From NCBI RefSeq assembly GCF_024748615.1, contig NZ_CP087168.1, positions 3,286,001-3,350,000 on the forward strand: DNA of 64,000 bases. Reading direction: 5' to 3'. Source of the DNA: Pseudomonas sp. B21-048. GTDB taxonomy: Bacteria > Pseudomonadota > Gammaproteobacteria > Pseudomonadales > Pseudomonadaceae. Below are positions 47,501 through 55,735 of this stretch, piece by piece; position 1 is the stretch's first letter; each line of letters opens with the position of its first letter. The notes under the pieces were generated by a model. It made no database searches. It was not told the origin of the DNA and worked only from the letters and a program-made list of their open reading frames with translations. The position numbers and the translations under genes were made by a program.

Positions 47501-48429
47501 GCCCTGCCTTGCACCACGATCCACTCACGCATGTTGTGGACATCGGCGAACTCGTGCAAGGGCGAGGAATTGCCCGGGATGTAGAGCAGGACGCGGGTGT
47601 CGGGGCGATGGCGATAACACCAGATATCGGTCGCGGTGTAGCGATAAATCGTCAGGCGACTGGCCTCTATCGACGGGCCGGGACGGGTCGCTGCCTGCAG
47701 TTGCGTGAGCGTCAGTTCGCACCAGGTCTGTTCCGCCGGCAACCCTGCAGCCTGCATCGCCAGAGCAAAACCCTCCTGGCTCAGGCTGCCTTCCTGATGT
47801 TGCAGGCAGGCGCTCATGACAAATGCCGCCTTCACCGAGGTCCTCAGCGCACAGGGCTCGGCCCGCACGACCCGCTCATCCGAAGGCCAGACCTGATCGA
47901 GATACGTCTGGTAGCGGCTGCGCAAATCCAGTTCCCACACCCATTTCTTGAAGTCGGCCGGACTCAGTGCTATTTGCGTGCTCGGCCCGTAGACCTGCGG
48001 TGAAGTACACCGGTAGATACCTTCATAGTCCGTGTAGTAGTCCTTATCTTTGGCGGCGGGATTATTTACCGCATCCAAGACATGAAACGCAGGCCCCATG
48101 GCGGGAGGCGTAACAAAGCCGAACAGGTTTTCGTCGAAGCGACCATCGCCCAAGGTCTGATAATTTGCCAACAACGCCTGCACCAGGGTGCGTGAATTAT
48201 TCACTTGTCCATAGAGGATACCGTCCTGGTCGGCGCTTGCACCGTAGTCGAGCGTCACTAGCAGCGTCGTGTACGGGTCGATTTCCTGCCCCCACTTGCC
48301 CTTGATCAATTGCGCGCCGAATTGTTCGGGGGATTGCGGCAAGGCTGTAGCGACCGCGGCTTCCAGTGCGCCAGCCACAGGTTGATCACGATGTGGTGCA
48401 GGGTTGTCATTAAGCGGGTGGTCATTCAT
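44542..48429 (-). CDS. Large leucine-rich-repeat toxin/effector-like protein
   Basis: This 1295-residue protein is probably of the Pseudomonas family with an N-terminal dermonecrotic-toxin-like domain (about residues 30-550; motifs TLLVTLDYGA, YRYTATDIWCYRHRPDTRVLLYIPGNSSPLHEF) and a hydrophobic segment near 420-480 (FVPGGEGLLVLAGIIDAG). The middle is helical. Leucine-rich repeats occupy about 1020-1175 (LRILNLERLDL, LTALNLKSTFLQ, LQTLDLSDNPLA, MTALDLRDNHIS). The C-terminus (RVWRLLHEVDASEELWGWL...) resembles the beginning of NEL-type E3 ligase domains but stops about 40 residues after the only nearby Cys (C1255). No signal peptide or secretion gene is visible. The start at 48429 follows GGA; the upstream frame to 48537 is less likely. 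Confidence 0.72.
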   Translation of the reverse strand: MNDHPLNDNPAPHRDQPVAGALEAAVATALPQSPEQFGAQLIKGKWGQEIDPYTTLLVTLDYGASADQDGILYGQVNNSRTLVQALLANYQTLGDGRFDENLFGFVTPPAMGPAFHVLDAVNNPAAKDKDYYTDYEGIYRCTSPQVYGPSTQIALSPADFKKWVWELDLRSRYQTYLDQVWPSDERVVRAEPCALRTSVKAAFVMSACLQHQEGSLSQEGFALAMQAAGLPAEQTWCELTLTQLQAATRPGPSIEASRLTIYRYTATDIWCYRHRPDTRVLLYIPGNSSPLHEFADVHNMREWIVVQGRAVDTRQALAAHFAEDDLEDGTFHAGVSTALEGMAIYPREHRLKKNAGFFNNDGYWDPQDYIGFERSSASTELFAQLVLAMKQGAMASVKTIRSDAQVNRDHLSTVVESVAHWINQFGPLALFVPGGEGLLVLAGIIDAGYGLEQAVDGKTPEERSAGVTRMVFGLLNALPLAAAGVALKGERATAGTLEKTLREPAKPVTEPADHLLPGIATAAPQLPSTAVSRLELMRGVCAPLATFSDEVLSQIAKVSTVDDDLLRLMQAGRPPTPLLADTISRFKLDQELEVVVDPQARAELFSRRYQALQQSEHEWVRLLQREYPGLPKNVVEQILDRSGVDIAQAVEPAEALPVIKRLDSKAREYQGHVRLNRAYESLYLRSTRNPDADVLALHSLKRLSGWPGRLRIEVLEGSISGRVLDRCGPPGVPDCRRLIKVGDRYRSAALADSVAGVDLPAAVFDVLSIEERSTLSLSSAADLRQRLGEWALPRSELMLGLNRMDAKLPFDSWGLRGGGFPDTPQGLALTHATMRLRVKDVYPEFTDAQTDEFLLRAGSGADVLLDHLDLQLQQLHFNLQEWIDMTLHDIDDMDLEFLQPGDAEAQDMTAAQVEAHNAQLLEHTLEYERETRSELADDLIAIWQKRSLQETRVMSGEEFVGYRLDLDFEDYHRLPDMSVRFDEVVELSMKGMHLIARESLDAFLEGFPNLRILNLERLDLRRLNMDDVLESALPTPILEMKHLTALNLKSTFLQLKESTASQFRNLARLQTLDLSDNPLATAPVVLGMNDLHVLNLKNTGITHCPIGIPEEPRMTALDLRDNHISRVPYNVLDQAVSRDRVKLWGNPLTDEETLLRLVEHRERTGINLWLDQPGIDYGSASSWLEAVDEPLRTTRRQLWERLWTKPSGNAVLRVMDGLSLTADFQVGYRELQARVWRLLHEVDASEELWGWLSHCVETTLADAQNPFRLFGVLEDRARLHHDWIAMGRPIPFPAH

Positions 48430-48563
48430 GTGCATTCCGTTGCAGGGATTGAAGGAATGACAACATAGCGGGCGATCGTTGAGTCGGCAGCAGGAAAAAT
48501 CGCCAATGTCGGGGGGAGAATTCGCAGAAAGCCACAAGAAATTGGGGGTTGAGAATTTACCGG

Positions 48564-48602
48564 AAAAAATGAAGCCGTAGCGGGCGCTACGGCTTCATTT
48601 TT
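48564..48602 (-). terminator. Strong terminator after sohB
   Basis: A perfect 15-bp stem (AATGAAGCCGTAGCG with its complement) has a short loop and is flanked by A and T runs. It lies 20 bases after the sohB stop and about 135 bases before the toxin-like gene start, so it separates the two minus-strand units. Confidence 0.9.
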
Positions 48603-48621
48603 CCCAAGGCGACCTGAAGCG

Positions 48622-49644
48622 TTACCAGAACCGCTGCTGTGTCAAACGGCTCCACCAGCCCAGCAACAGGCGATCGACCGAACCGCTGGCGGCCATGCCG
48701 ATACGCTCCTGCAGACTTTTGCGTTCGGCGTAATGCAAGTGATAGAGCTCGGACTGTTTGGCGCGTTCGGCGAGGTATTCATCGCTGGTTTTGAGTTCAT
48801 CCACCAATTGCTTGTCCAGCGCCGCAATGCCTAACCAGATTTCACCGGTGGCCACTTCGTCGATGGCCAGTTGCGGGCGATAGCGGGAAACGAAGTTCTT
48901 GAACAGCTGATGGGTGATGTCCAGGTCTTCCTGGAATTTTTCCCGGCCCTTCTCGGTGTTTTCACCGAACACCGTCAAGGTGCGCTTGTACTCACCGGCT
49001 GTCAGTACTTCGAAATCGATGTCGTGTTTTTTCAACAGGCGATTGACGTTGGGTAACTGCGCCACCACGCCGATCGAGCCGAGGATCGCGAACGGCGCAC
49101 TGATAATCTTCTCGCCGATGCACGCCATCATGTAGCCGCCACTGGCCGCGACTTTGTCGATGCACACGGTCAACGGCACGCCGGCTTCACGAATCCGCGC
49201 CAGTTGCGAAGACGCCAGACCATAACTGTGGACCATGCCGCCGCCGCTCTCGAGACGCAGCACCACTTCATCCTTCGGCGTGGCGAGGGTCAGCAGCGCG
49301 GTAATTTCGTGGCGCAGGCTCTCAGTGGCCGACGCCCTGATGTCACCGTCGAAATCCAGCACGAACACCCGCGGTTTGACCTCGGGTTTCTTCTTTTGCT
49401 TTTTATCGGTTTTAGCCTGGGATTTGCGCAAGGCCTTGAGCTGATCCTTGTCGAGCAAGGTTTGCTCCAGGCGTTCGCGCAGCCCTTTGTAGAAATCATT
49501 GAGTTTGCTGACTTGCAGCTGCCCGGCCGACTTGCGCCGACCTTTGCTGCGCAATGCCGCAAAACTGGCCAGGACCACCAGAATGGCGATCACCAGAGTC
49601 ACGGTCTTGGCCAGAAAAATGGCGTATTCGAACAAAAGCTCCAC
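48622..49644 (-). CDS. sohB: SohB inner-membrane S49 serine protease
   Basis: This 340-residue protein starts at a GTG (VELLFEYAIFLAKTVTLVIA), immediately with a membrane helix. AAGGAG lies seven bases upstream. A basic linker (KTDKKQKKKPEVKPR) precedes the protease domain. The nucleophile region is KVAASGGYMMA, with VLRLESGGGMVHSYGLASSQL earlier, as in the S49 (SppA/SohB) family. It degrades or processes periplasmic/membrane peptides. Upstream in-frame ATGs lack a ribosome site. Confidence 0.92.
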   Translation of the reverse strand: MELLFEYAIFLAKTVTLVIAILVVLASFAALRSKGRRKSAGQLQVSKLNDFYKGLRERLEQTLLDKDQLKALRKSQAKTDKKQKKKPEVKPRVFVLDFDGDIRASATESLRHEITALLTLATPKDEVVLRLESGGGMVHSYGLASSQLARIREAGVPLTVCIDKVAASGGYMMACIGEKIISAPFAILGSIGVVAQLPNVNRLLKKHDIDFEVLTAGEYKRTLTVFGENTEKGREKFQEDLDITHQLFKNFVSRYRPQLAIDEVATGEIWLGIAALDKQLVDELKTSDEYLAERAKQSELYHLHYAERKSLQERIGMAASGSVDRLLLGWWSRLTQQRFW

Positions 49645-49846
49645 AGGGACTCCTTCAATCAATGCGCGGATTAAACACGCGCGGGATAGCTCCAGCATAC
49701 CCATCCGCCGGCCCCACGGCCAGCCGTGAAACCTCTGGCAACAGGCCTGTAACGGGCATTTCAAACAAGCGTATGTTTTTTCATTGACAGCTCCCCGCCA
49801 TCCTCATAACCTCGCCAAACCTTCAACGTACCGGGATGACGCGGAC

Positions 49847-50557
49847 GTGGGCAGCATCTACTTGATTCGACATGGCCAGGCCTCCTTCGGTGCAGACGAC
49901 TACGACGTCCTGTCGCCGACCGGTATTCGCCAGGCAGAACTCCTCGGCCAGCACCTGGCTGAACTCGGTGTCAACTTCGATCGCTGTCTGTCAGGCGACC
50001 TGCGCCGCCAGCAACACACCGCCAACAGCGCGCTGGAACAATTCGCCGCCGTCGGGGTGCCGGTGCCGGTGCTGGAAATCGATTCCGCCTTCAACGAATT
50101 CGATGCCGACGCAGTGATCCGTGCCCTGCTGCCGGCCATGTTGGAGGACGAGCCCCAAGCGCTGGACATCCTGCGCAACGCCGCACAAAACCGTGCCGAG
50201 TTCCAACGCATTTTTGCTTTGATCATCGAGCGCTGGCTTGCCGGTACCTATGACACACCGGGCCTTGAGAGCTGGCTGGGTTTTGTCGAACGCGTGCAGG
50301 CCGGTCTGCATCGATTGCTCGAACACGCCGACAACACCCAGAAAATCGCCGTGTTTACCTCTGGCGGTACCATCACTGCCCTGCTCCATCTCATTACGCA
50401 AATGCCCGCAAAGCAGGCCTTTGAACTGAACTGGCAAATCGTCAACACCTCGCTCAACCTGCTCAAGTTTCGGGGTCGCGAGGTGGCCCTGGCTTCCTTC
50501 AACAGTCATGCACACCTGCAACTGCTGAAGGCCCCGGAACTCATCACGTTTCGTTGA
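49847..50557 (+). CDS. Histidine phosphatase superfamily protein
   Basis: This 236-residue protein has the RHG motif LIRHGQASFG at its N-terminus, where the His is phosphorylated, and FTSGGTI near the end with the second conserved region. The SGDLRRQQHTAN block fits the phosphoglycerate mutase/phosphatase clan. The GTG at 49847 is chosen because the domain begins immediately; an in-frame TTG at 49784 would add 21 residues. It is followed 64 bases later by the SCP2 gene and may be co-transcribed. Substrate unknown. Confidence 0.88.
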   Translation: MGSIYLIRHGQASFGADDYDVLSPTGIRQAELLGQHLAELGVNFDRCLSGDLRRQQHTANSALEQFAAVGVPVPVLEIDSAFNEFDADAVIRALLPAMLEDEPQALDILRNAAQNRAEFQRIFALIIERWLAGTYDTPGLESWLGFVERVQAGLHRLLEHADNTQKIAVFTSGGTITALLHLITQMPAKQAFELNWQIVNTSLNLLKFRGREVALASFNSHAHLQLLKAPELITFR

Positions 50558-50621
50558 GTCCGGATTATTGTGACCCTGGTTGTAACCACCCAGCTCTTAT
50601 TACCCAAGAAAGGATCGAACC

Positions 50622-50936
50622 ATGACCTCCGTAGCTGATGCCGTACAAGCAATGAAAGCCAAGTTCAACCCAGCCGCTGCTGCCGGTCTGAACCTGGTCT
50701 TCGGTTTCCGCATCGACGACACCAAGAACTTCTCGCTGATCGTCAAAGACGGCACCTGCGAACTGCAAGAAGGCGAGAACCCGGACGCACAGGTCACTCT
50801 GGTAATGGACGGCGAAACCCTGCAAGGCATCGTCGACGGTTCGACCGACGGCATGCAAGCGTTCATGGGCGGCAAACTGCGCGCTGAAGGCGATATGATG
50901 CTGGCCATGAAACTGTCCGAGCTGTTCCCCGGCTAA
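50622..50936 (+). CDS. SCP2 sterol-carrier-like lipid-binding protein
   Basis: This 104-residue protein consists of one SCP2 domain (MTSVADAVQAMKAKFNPAAA; GTCELQEGENPDAQVTLVMD; GGKLRAEGDMMLAMKLSELF). Such small proteins bind lipids or acyl-CoA in the cytoplasm. GAAAGGA eight bases before the ATG fixes the start, and a strong terminator follows. Confidence 0.92.
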   Translation: MTSVADAVQAMKAKFNPAAAAGLNLVFGFRIDDTKNFSLIVKDGTCELQEGENPDAQVTLVMDGETLQGIVDGSTDGMQAFMGGKLRAEGDMMLAMKLSELFPG

Positions 50937-50976
50937 GCACGCCGCGCCCGTCTTTCGGGAGCGCGTCTGGCTGCAA

Positions 50977-51014
50977 ACGAATCCCGCCCCTTGTGGCGGG
51001 ATTCGTCGTTTTCG
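50977..51014 (+). terminator. Intrinsic terminator after the SCP2 gene
   Basis: A 12-bp stem (ACGAATCCCGCC with GGCGGGATTCGT) has a short loop and is followed by CGTTTTC. It ends the histidine phosphatase-SCP2 unit. Confidence 0.85.
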
Positions 51015-51128
51015 CCCTCGAAAAACGGTTATCTACGGATTTGCCGACTATATTCTTTCTGGCCGCATGCGTCAGACATCGGCTGTTGACCCCGCTTCTT
51101 TGTGAAGAACTTTGTGGAGAGCGCTGCC

Positions 51129-53087
51129 GTGAGCCCACCTGACGAGCACAATGACTTCAGTCGTCGCCGTGTATTGCAAGGTCTTTCGGCAGGCGCCGTC
51201 GGTGCCTGGGTCAGCCCACTATTCGCAGGGAGTAAAACCATGCCCGATGCCCCGGCCGATCTGATTCTTTACAACGGACGCCTGCACACCGTCGACCGCA
51301 AGAAACCCCAGGCCAGTGCCGTCGCGATCAAGGACGGACGCTTCGTGGTGGTCGGCAGCGATGCCCAGGCCATGGCGCTGCAAGGCCCCGGCAGCCAAAT
51401 CATCGACCTGCACGGGCGCACGGTGATTCCCGGTCTCAACGACTCCCACCTGCACTTGATCCGTGGCGGCCTGAACTACAATCTCGAACTGCGCTGGGAA
51501 GGTGTGCCATCCCTGGCCGATGCCCTGCGTATGCTCAAGGATCAGGCCGATCGCACGCCCACGCCGCAATGGGTGCGAGTGGTCGGAGGCTGGAACGAAT
51601 TCCAGTTTGCCGAGAAGCGGCTGCCGACGATTGAAGAACTGAACAAGGCCGCGCCGGACACTCCGGTGTTCGTCCTGCACCTTTACGACCGCGCCCTGCT
51701 CAACCGTGCCGCGCTAAAAGTGGTCGGTTATACCCGCGACACGCCGAACCCGCCGGGCGGCGAGATCCAGCGCGATGCCAATGGCGACCCCACCGGCATG
51801 CTGATCGCCCGCCCCAATGCAATGATCCTTTACTCGACCTTGGCCAAGGGGCCGAAGCTGCCGTTGGAATACCAGGTCAACTCGACCCGTCAGTTCATGC
51901 GCGAACTCAATCGGCTAGGCGTCACCAGTGCCATCGACGCCGGCGGCGGTTATCAGAATTACCCGGACGATTATCAAGTCATCCAGCAACTGGCCAAAGA
52001 CCAACAGCTCACGGTGCGCATTGCCTACAATTTGTTCACCCAAAAACCCAAGGAGGAGCTGACCGATTTCAAAAACTGGACCAGCACCTCCCATTACGGC
52101 CAAGGCGATGACTTCCTGCGGCACAACGGCGCCGGGGAAATGCTGGTGTTCTCCGCAGCGGATTTCGAAGACTTCCTCGAACCCCGCCCCGACCTGCCGC
52201 AAACCATGGAGCAGGAGTTGGAGCCGGTGGTGCGGCATCTGATGGAACAGCGCTGGCCCTTCCGCTTGCACGCCACCTACAACGAATCCATCAGCCGCAT
52301 GCTCGACGTGTTCGAGAAGGTCAATCAGGATATTCCGTTCGACGGCTTGCCATGGTTCTTCGATCACGCCGAAACCATCACCCCACGGAACATTGAACGG
52401 GTTAAAGCCCTCGGTGGCGGCATCGCCATCCAGGACCGCATGGCATTTCAGGGTGAATACTTTGTCGACCGTTACGGCGCGAAGGCAGCCGAAGCGACAC
52501 CACCGATCGCGCGCATGCTCGCCGAGGGTGTGCCGGTGGGCGCTGGCACCGATGCCACACGCGTGTCCAGCTACAACCCCTGGACCTCAATGTACTGGCT
52601 GGTCAGCGGTCGCACCGTCGGCGGGCTGGCGCTGTACCCGCAAGGCTTGAGCCGCGATACGGCGCTGGAACTGTTCACCCACGGCAGCGCCTGGTTTTCC
52701 TCCGAACAAGGCAAAAAGGGCCAGATCAAGGTCGGGCAACTGGCGGATCTGATCGCACTATCGGCGGATTACTTTCACATTGAAAATGAGGCCATCAAAT
52801 GGATCGAGTCGGTGTTGACCATAGTCGACGGCAAGATCGTCTACGGCAGCGTCGAATTCGAAAAACTGGGACCGCCGCCCATCCCGGTGATCCCCGAATG
52901 GTCCCCCGTGGTGAATGTACCGGGACACTGGAAACCACTGGCGCCACTGACCGCGCAAGTGCACCAGTGTGTAGGCGCTTGCGCGGTGCATGCCCACAGC
53001 CATGAACGGGCGCGGTTGTCGTCAGCGCCGGTCAGTGACTTTCAAGGGTTCTGGGGCGCGTTTGGCTGTTCGTGTTTTGCGTTCTGA
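51129..53087 (+). CDS. Tat-exported amidohydrolase of the YtcJ-like metal-dependent type
   Basis: This 652-residue protein has a twin-arginine signal near its start (FSRRRVLQGLSAGAVGAWVS), suggesting folded export. The body is an amidohydrolase_3: NGRLHTVD, VIPGLNDSHLHLIRGG (first metal-binding His pair, about residue 104), FDHAETI and AGTDATRVSSYNPW (metal Asp), and PEOPLE-like GQLADLIAL near the end. An unusual tail of about 40 residues is rich in Cys and His (HQCVGACAVHAHSHERAR ... FGCSCFAF). The start is a GTG nine bases after GGAG; a GTG at 51102 is an alternative. Substrate unknown. Confidence 0.87.
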   Translation: MSPPDEHNDFSRRRVLQGLSAGAVGAWVSPLFAGSKTMPDAPADLILYNGRLHTVDRKKPQASAVAIKDGRFVVVGSDAQAMALQGPGSQIIDLHGRTVIPGLNDSHLHLIRGGLNYNLELRWEGVPSLADALRMLKDQADRTPTPQWVRVVGGWNEFQFAEKRLPTIEELNKAAPDTPVFVLHLYDRALLNRAALKVVGYTRDTPNPPGGEIQRDANGDPTGMLIARPNAMILYSTLAKGPKLPLEYQVNSTRQFMRELNRLGVTSAIDAGGGYQNYPDDYQVIQQLAKDQQLTVRIAYNLFTQKPKEELTDFKNWTSTSHYGQGDDFLRHNGAGEMLVFSAADFEDFLEPRPDLPQTMEQELEPVVRHLMEQRWPFRLHATYNESISRMLDVFEKVNQDIPFDGLPWFFDHAETITPRNIERVKALGGGIAIQDRMAFQGEYFVDRYGAKAAEATPPIARMLAEGVPVGAGTDATRVSSYNPWTSMYWLVSGRTVGGLALYPQGLSRDTALELFTHGSAWFSSEQGKKGQIKVGQLADLIALSADYFHIENEAIKWIESVLTIVDGKIVYGSVEFEKLGPPPIPVIPEWSPVVNVPGHWKPLAPLTAQVHQCVGACAVHAHSHERARLSSAPVSDFQGFWGAFGCSCFAF

Positions 53088-53147
53088 ACAAAATATCTCC
53101 AAACGTCATCCACATTAAATCCTAAGTAATTAGGCCGGGCAGTGAAA

Positions 53148-53297
53148 TCTGTGGCGAGGGAGCTTGTCGGAACGCCGCACCGTCCCGCCCGGCTGCGCAG
53201 CAGTCGTAAACCATCCGATGAGTGCATCTGAAGAACTGCAGTGGCAGGTTTTGGGGCCGCTTCGCGCCCCTGCGGGAGCAAGCTCCCTCGCCACAGA
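53148..53297. repeat. Long inverted REP pair
   Basis: Arms TCTGTGGCGAGGGAGCTT (53148-53165) and its exact complement (53280-53297) enclose about 114 bases. The core CTCCCTCGCCACAG is another frequent Pseudomonas REP. It lies between the amidohydrolase and LysR genes. Confidence 0.85.
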
Positions 53298-53357
53298 CGG
53301 TATCCGCTGGCGGCGCCTGCTCTTACAATGCCCGCACCCTCCCTCATTGGCCTGCCC

Positions 53358-54221
53358 ATGGACCTCGACCTCGCCCGCACCTTTCTGGAAATCGTCCGCC
53401 ATGGCAGCCTGGCCGCGGCGGCTGAAAAACTGCATGTCACTCAGACCGCGATCACTGCCCGCGTGCAAAAACTCGAAAGTCAGCTCGGCAGTACGCTGTT
53501 CGTGCGCAACCGCGCCGGAGCGCGCCTGACGCCGAATGGCGAAGCCTTTGTGGTTTACGCCAATCAACTGGTGCAAACCTGGGAAGCAGCCCGTCGGGAT
53601 TTGCCGCTACCCGAAGGTTACCGTGACGTGCTGCACATCGGTGGCGAGGTCAGTCTGTGCAACCCGTTGATGCTCAGCTGGGCCGGCGAGCTGCGCGAGA
53701 AAATTCCCAGCCATGCCCTGCGCATGGAAATCCGCGATGGCGAAAACCTGCTGCGGCAACTGGAGCTGGGGGTGCTGGATGCGGCGCTGGTCTATCAACC
53801 CGAGTACTGGCCACGTCTGCAAGTGGAGCAGGTACTGGAAGAAAAACTCATCCAGGTACGCCTGGCCGGACAGCCCGATCCATACGTGTATATCGACTGG
53901 GGTCCGGACTTCCGTCGTCAGCACGATGCCGCCTTGCCGGAAAAAGCCAAGGCGGCCCTGAGTTTCAACCTCGGGCCGCTGGCGTTGCAATACATCCTGG
54001 AAAACGGCGGTAGCGGTTATTTCCGTACTCGCGTGGTCCAGAGCTACCTGGAAACCGGCGTACTGGAACAAGTGCCCAAAGCCCCAGAGTTCAGCTATCC
54101 GACTTACCTGGTTTATTCCCGGGACCGCGACTCGGCGACCCTGCAACGAGCCTTCGATTTGCTGCGCGAAGTCATCAAGTCGGACGACGACTGGTCCCAA
54201 CGCTGGAACCCGTTGACCTGA
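53358..54221 (+). CDS. LysR-family transcriptional regulator
   Basis: This 287-residue protein begins MDLDLARTFLEIVRHGSLAA. The N-terminal winged helix-turn-helix (AAAAEKLHVTQTAITARVQKLESQLGSTLFVR) is followed by a LysR effector-binding domain. The target is unknown. The gene lies downstream of the amidohydrolase on the same strand, separated by a REP pair, so control of that gene is possible but not shown. In-frame sequence upstream to 53241 is REP-derived and excluded. Confidence 0.92.
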   Translation: MDLDLARTFLEIVRHGSLAAAAEKLHVTQTAITARVQKLESQLGSTLFVRNRAGARLTPNGEAFVVYANQLVQTWEAARRDLPLPEGYRDVLHIGGEVSLCNPLMLSWAGELREKIPSHALRMEIRDGENLLRQLELGVLDAALVYQPEYWPRLQVEQVLEEKLIQVRLAGQPDPYVYIDWGPDFRRQHDAALPEKAKAALSFNLGPLALQYILENGGSGYFRTRVVQSYLETGVLEQVPKAPEFSYPTYLVYSRDRDSATLQRAFDLLREVIKSDDDWSQRWNPLT

Positions 54222-54305
54222 CGCCAAACAGGCGTCTTGCACCCGTGCACGGCGCTTGTGTCCTCAAGGTTGGGCCAGCCTCTGTGGGTTGCCGGGCGAT
54301 TGCGA

Positions 54306-54566
54306 TCAACGCGGATCCATCTCACCCTCACGTACCGAATTGCCTGTCTCTTCGCGCACTCGCTCCGGGTCGATGTCAGTGAGGTCATCCTGTTCCAGAG
54401 GCGTTACACCCTCATTGTCCGGCAGTTCATCAAGGCCCGATTCATCCTCGGGGTTGGCGGTGGTACGTCCAGGACTCAGGGGTTCTGGACGTGTCGGGAT
54501 CGGGTCGTAGCCACCCTGTTCTTCGCTGGGGTACTTTTCTTTATGGGGAAAGGCTGGATGGGGCAT
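54306..54566 (-). CDS. Small acidic protein of unknown function
   Basis: This 86-residue protein begins MPHPAFPHKEKYPSEEQGGY and is rich in Glu, Asp, Pro and Arg with no hydrophobic core, so it is probably disordered. GCGAGG seven bases before the ATG supports translation. It sits with other small stress-type genes (DUF465, DUF4142). I recognise no family. Confidence 0.6.
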   Translation of the reverse strand: MPHPAFPHKEKYPSEEQGGYDPIPTRPEPLSPGRTTANPEDESGLDELPDNEGVTPLEQDDLTDIDPERVREETGNSVREGEMDPR

Positions 54567-54676
54567 GGGGCACCTCGCATGAAGCCGTAATGTCGGGCTC
54601 TGATCGTTCGAGGTGCCGGTATTTATCCCCGTTCCAATTTTTCAGTCACCGGTCGTCGGTCGCTCGATATGGCACA

Positions 54677-54919
54677 TCAGGACGATGCCTGAAGTTGTTT
54701 GACGATCTTGTCCTTGACCTGCAAGCGCTTCTCTTTGAGCTTCTTCACTGCGTCATCGCTGGGCGCATCTGATTGTGCGGTCTCAGCCTTCACCACCTCC
54801 GCGTCCGCCTGGGAGTACTTGTTGATCAGTGAATCCAGTAACGGATCCTTGGTGCGTTTTTGCTGGATTTCTTCCTTTGAAAGCTTCAGATCCTGATACA
54901 GATCATGAGTCACCGGCAT
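54677..54919 (-). CDS. DUF465 / YdcH-like helical protein
   Basis: This 80-residue, charged, coiled-coil protein begins MPVTHDLYQDLKLSKEEIQQ and ends with KEKRLQVKDKIVKQLQ, the family pattern of DUF465. A strong GGAGG five bases before the ATG fixes the start, discarding a longer frame to 55072. Function unknown. It is divergent from the DUF4142 gene across 217 bases. Confidence 0.8.
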   Translation of the reverse strand: MPVTHDLYQDLKLSKEEIQQKRTKDPLLDSLINKYSQADAEVVKAETAQSDAPSDDAVKKLKEKRLQVKDKIVKQLQASS

Positions 54920-55136
54920 GGAACACCTCCGTTGGTTAATCGGTAGCAAACGCGATCGATTGCGCTCGCCAGCTATCAGAATGGCCTTGCTCACCGTGTT
55001 CTGTCGACCGTCTATCAGACCAGCGGTGTCCGTTCGTCGTCCTGTCGCAAGCGCGATAAAACCTTTGCACAAGCGCTCGCCTCCATTGATTAACGATCAT
55101 CTGGATCGCCCATAAACCCTGTGTGGAGAATGACCG

Positions 55137-55658
55137 ATGGACGGATTCAATCTGCGTCACCTCGCCCTGGCCGTAGCCTTGAGTACCAGCATGGGCACGG
55201 CTTTTGCCGCCACCTCCAACGACTTTGTCGATGACGCGACTGAAGGCGGTATCGCCGAAGTCGAAATCAGCAAACTGGCTCTGGAAAAAAGCTCATCGGC
55301 CGACATCAAGGCGTTCGCCAACATGATGATCACCGATCATTCCAAAGCCAATGATGAACTGGCCGCACTGGCGAAAAAGCATGACATCGAAGTGCCGGAT
55401 ACGACGACGATGGTCAAACAGGCCAAGGAAAAAATTCTCGACCTGCGCGATGAATCCTTTGACGCAGCCTATGCCGACAATCAGGTGAAGGCTCACGAAG
55501 AAACCATCAAACGGTTCAAAAAAGAAGCCAACACAGTGACGGACGACAAAACCAAAGGCGCCACCGAGCTTAAGGCCTTCGCGCAAAAAATGTTGCCTGC
55601 GCTGGAAAAACACCTGGGTATGGCGAAAAAACTCCAGGCTGCTCATCCCGATAAATAA
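55137..55658 (+). CDS. DUF4142 periplasmic ferritin-like protein
   Basis: This 173-residue protein begins with a signal peptide (MDGFNLRHLALAVALSTSMG TAFA), then a four-helix domain typical of DUF4142: FVDDATEGGIAEVEISKLAL, ADIKAFANMMITDHSKAN and KAHEETIKRFKKEA. It is likely periplasmic; members are linked to envelope stress, but the role is not known. A terminator follows the stop by 14 bases. Confidence 0.88.
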   Translation: MDGFNLRHLALAVALSTSMGTAFAATSNDFVDDATEGGIAEVEISKLALEKSSSADIKAFANMMITDHSKANDELAALAKKHDIEVPDTTTMVKQAKEKILDLRDESFDAAYADNQVKAHEETIKRFKKEANTVTDDKTKGATELKAFAQKMLPALEKHLGMAKKLQAAHPDK

Positions 55659-55671
55659 TCCCCACAGGAAC

Positions 55672-55706
55672 AAGGCTTACCCCGTGATCGCTCGTGGGTA
55701 AGCCTT
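55672..55706. terminator. Bidirectional terminator between the DUF4142 gene and a hybrid kinase gene
   Basis: An 11-bp stem (AAGGCTTACCC with GGGTAAGCCTT) lies between the convergent genes. T tracts are weak, so it may be a less efficient terminator. Confidence 0.65.
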
Positions 55707-55735
55707 GATGCCAGTCAGTTAGCGGCCTACAGGCC

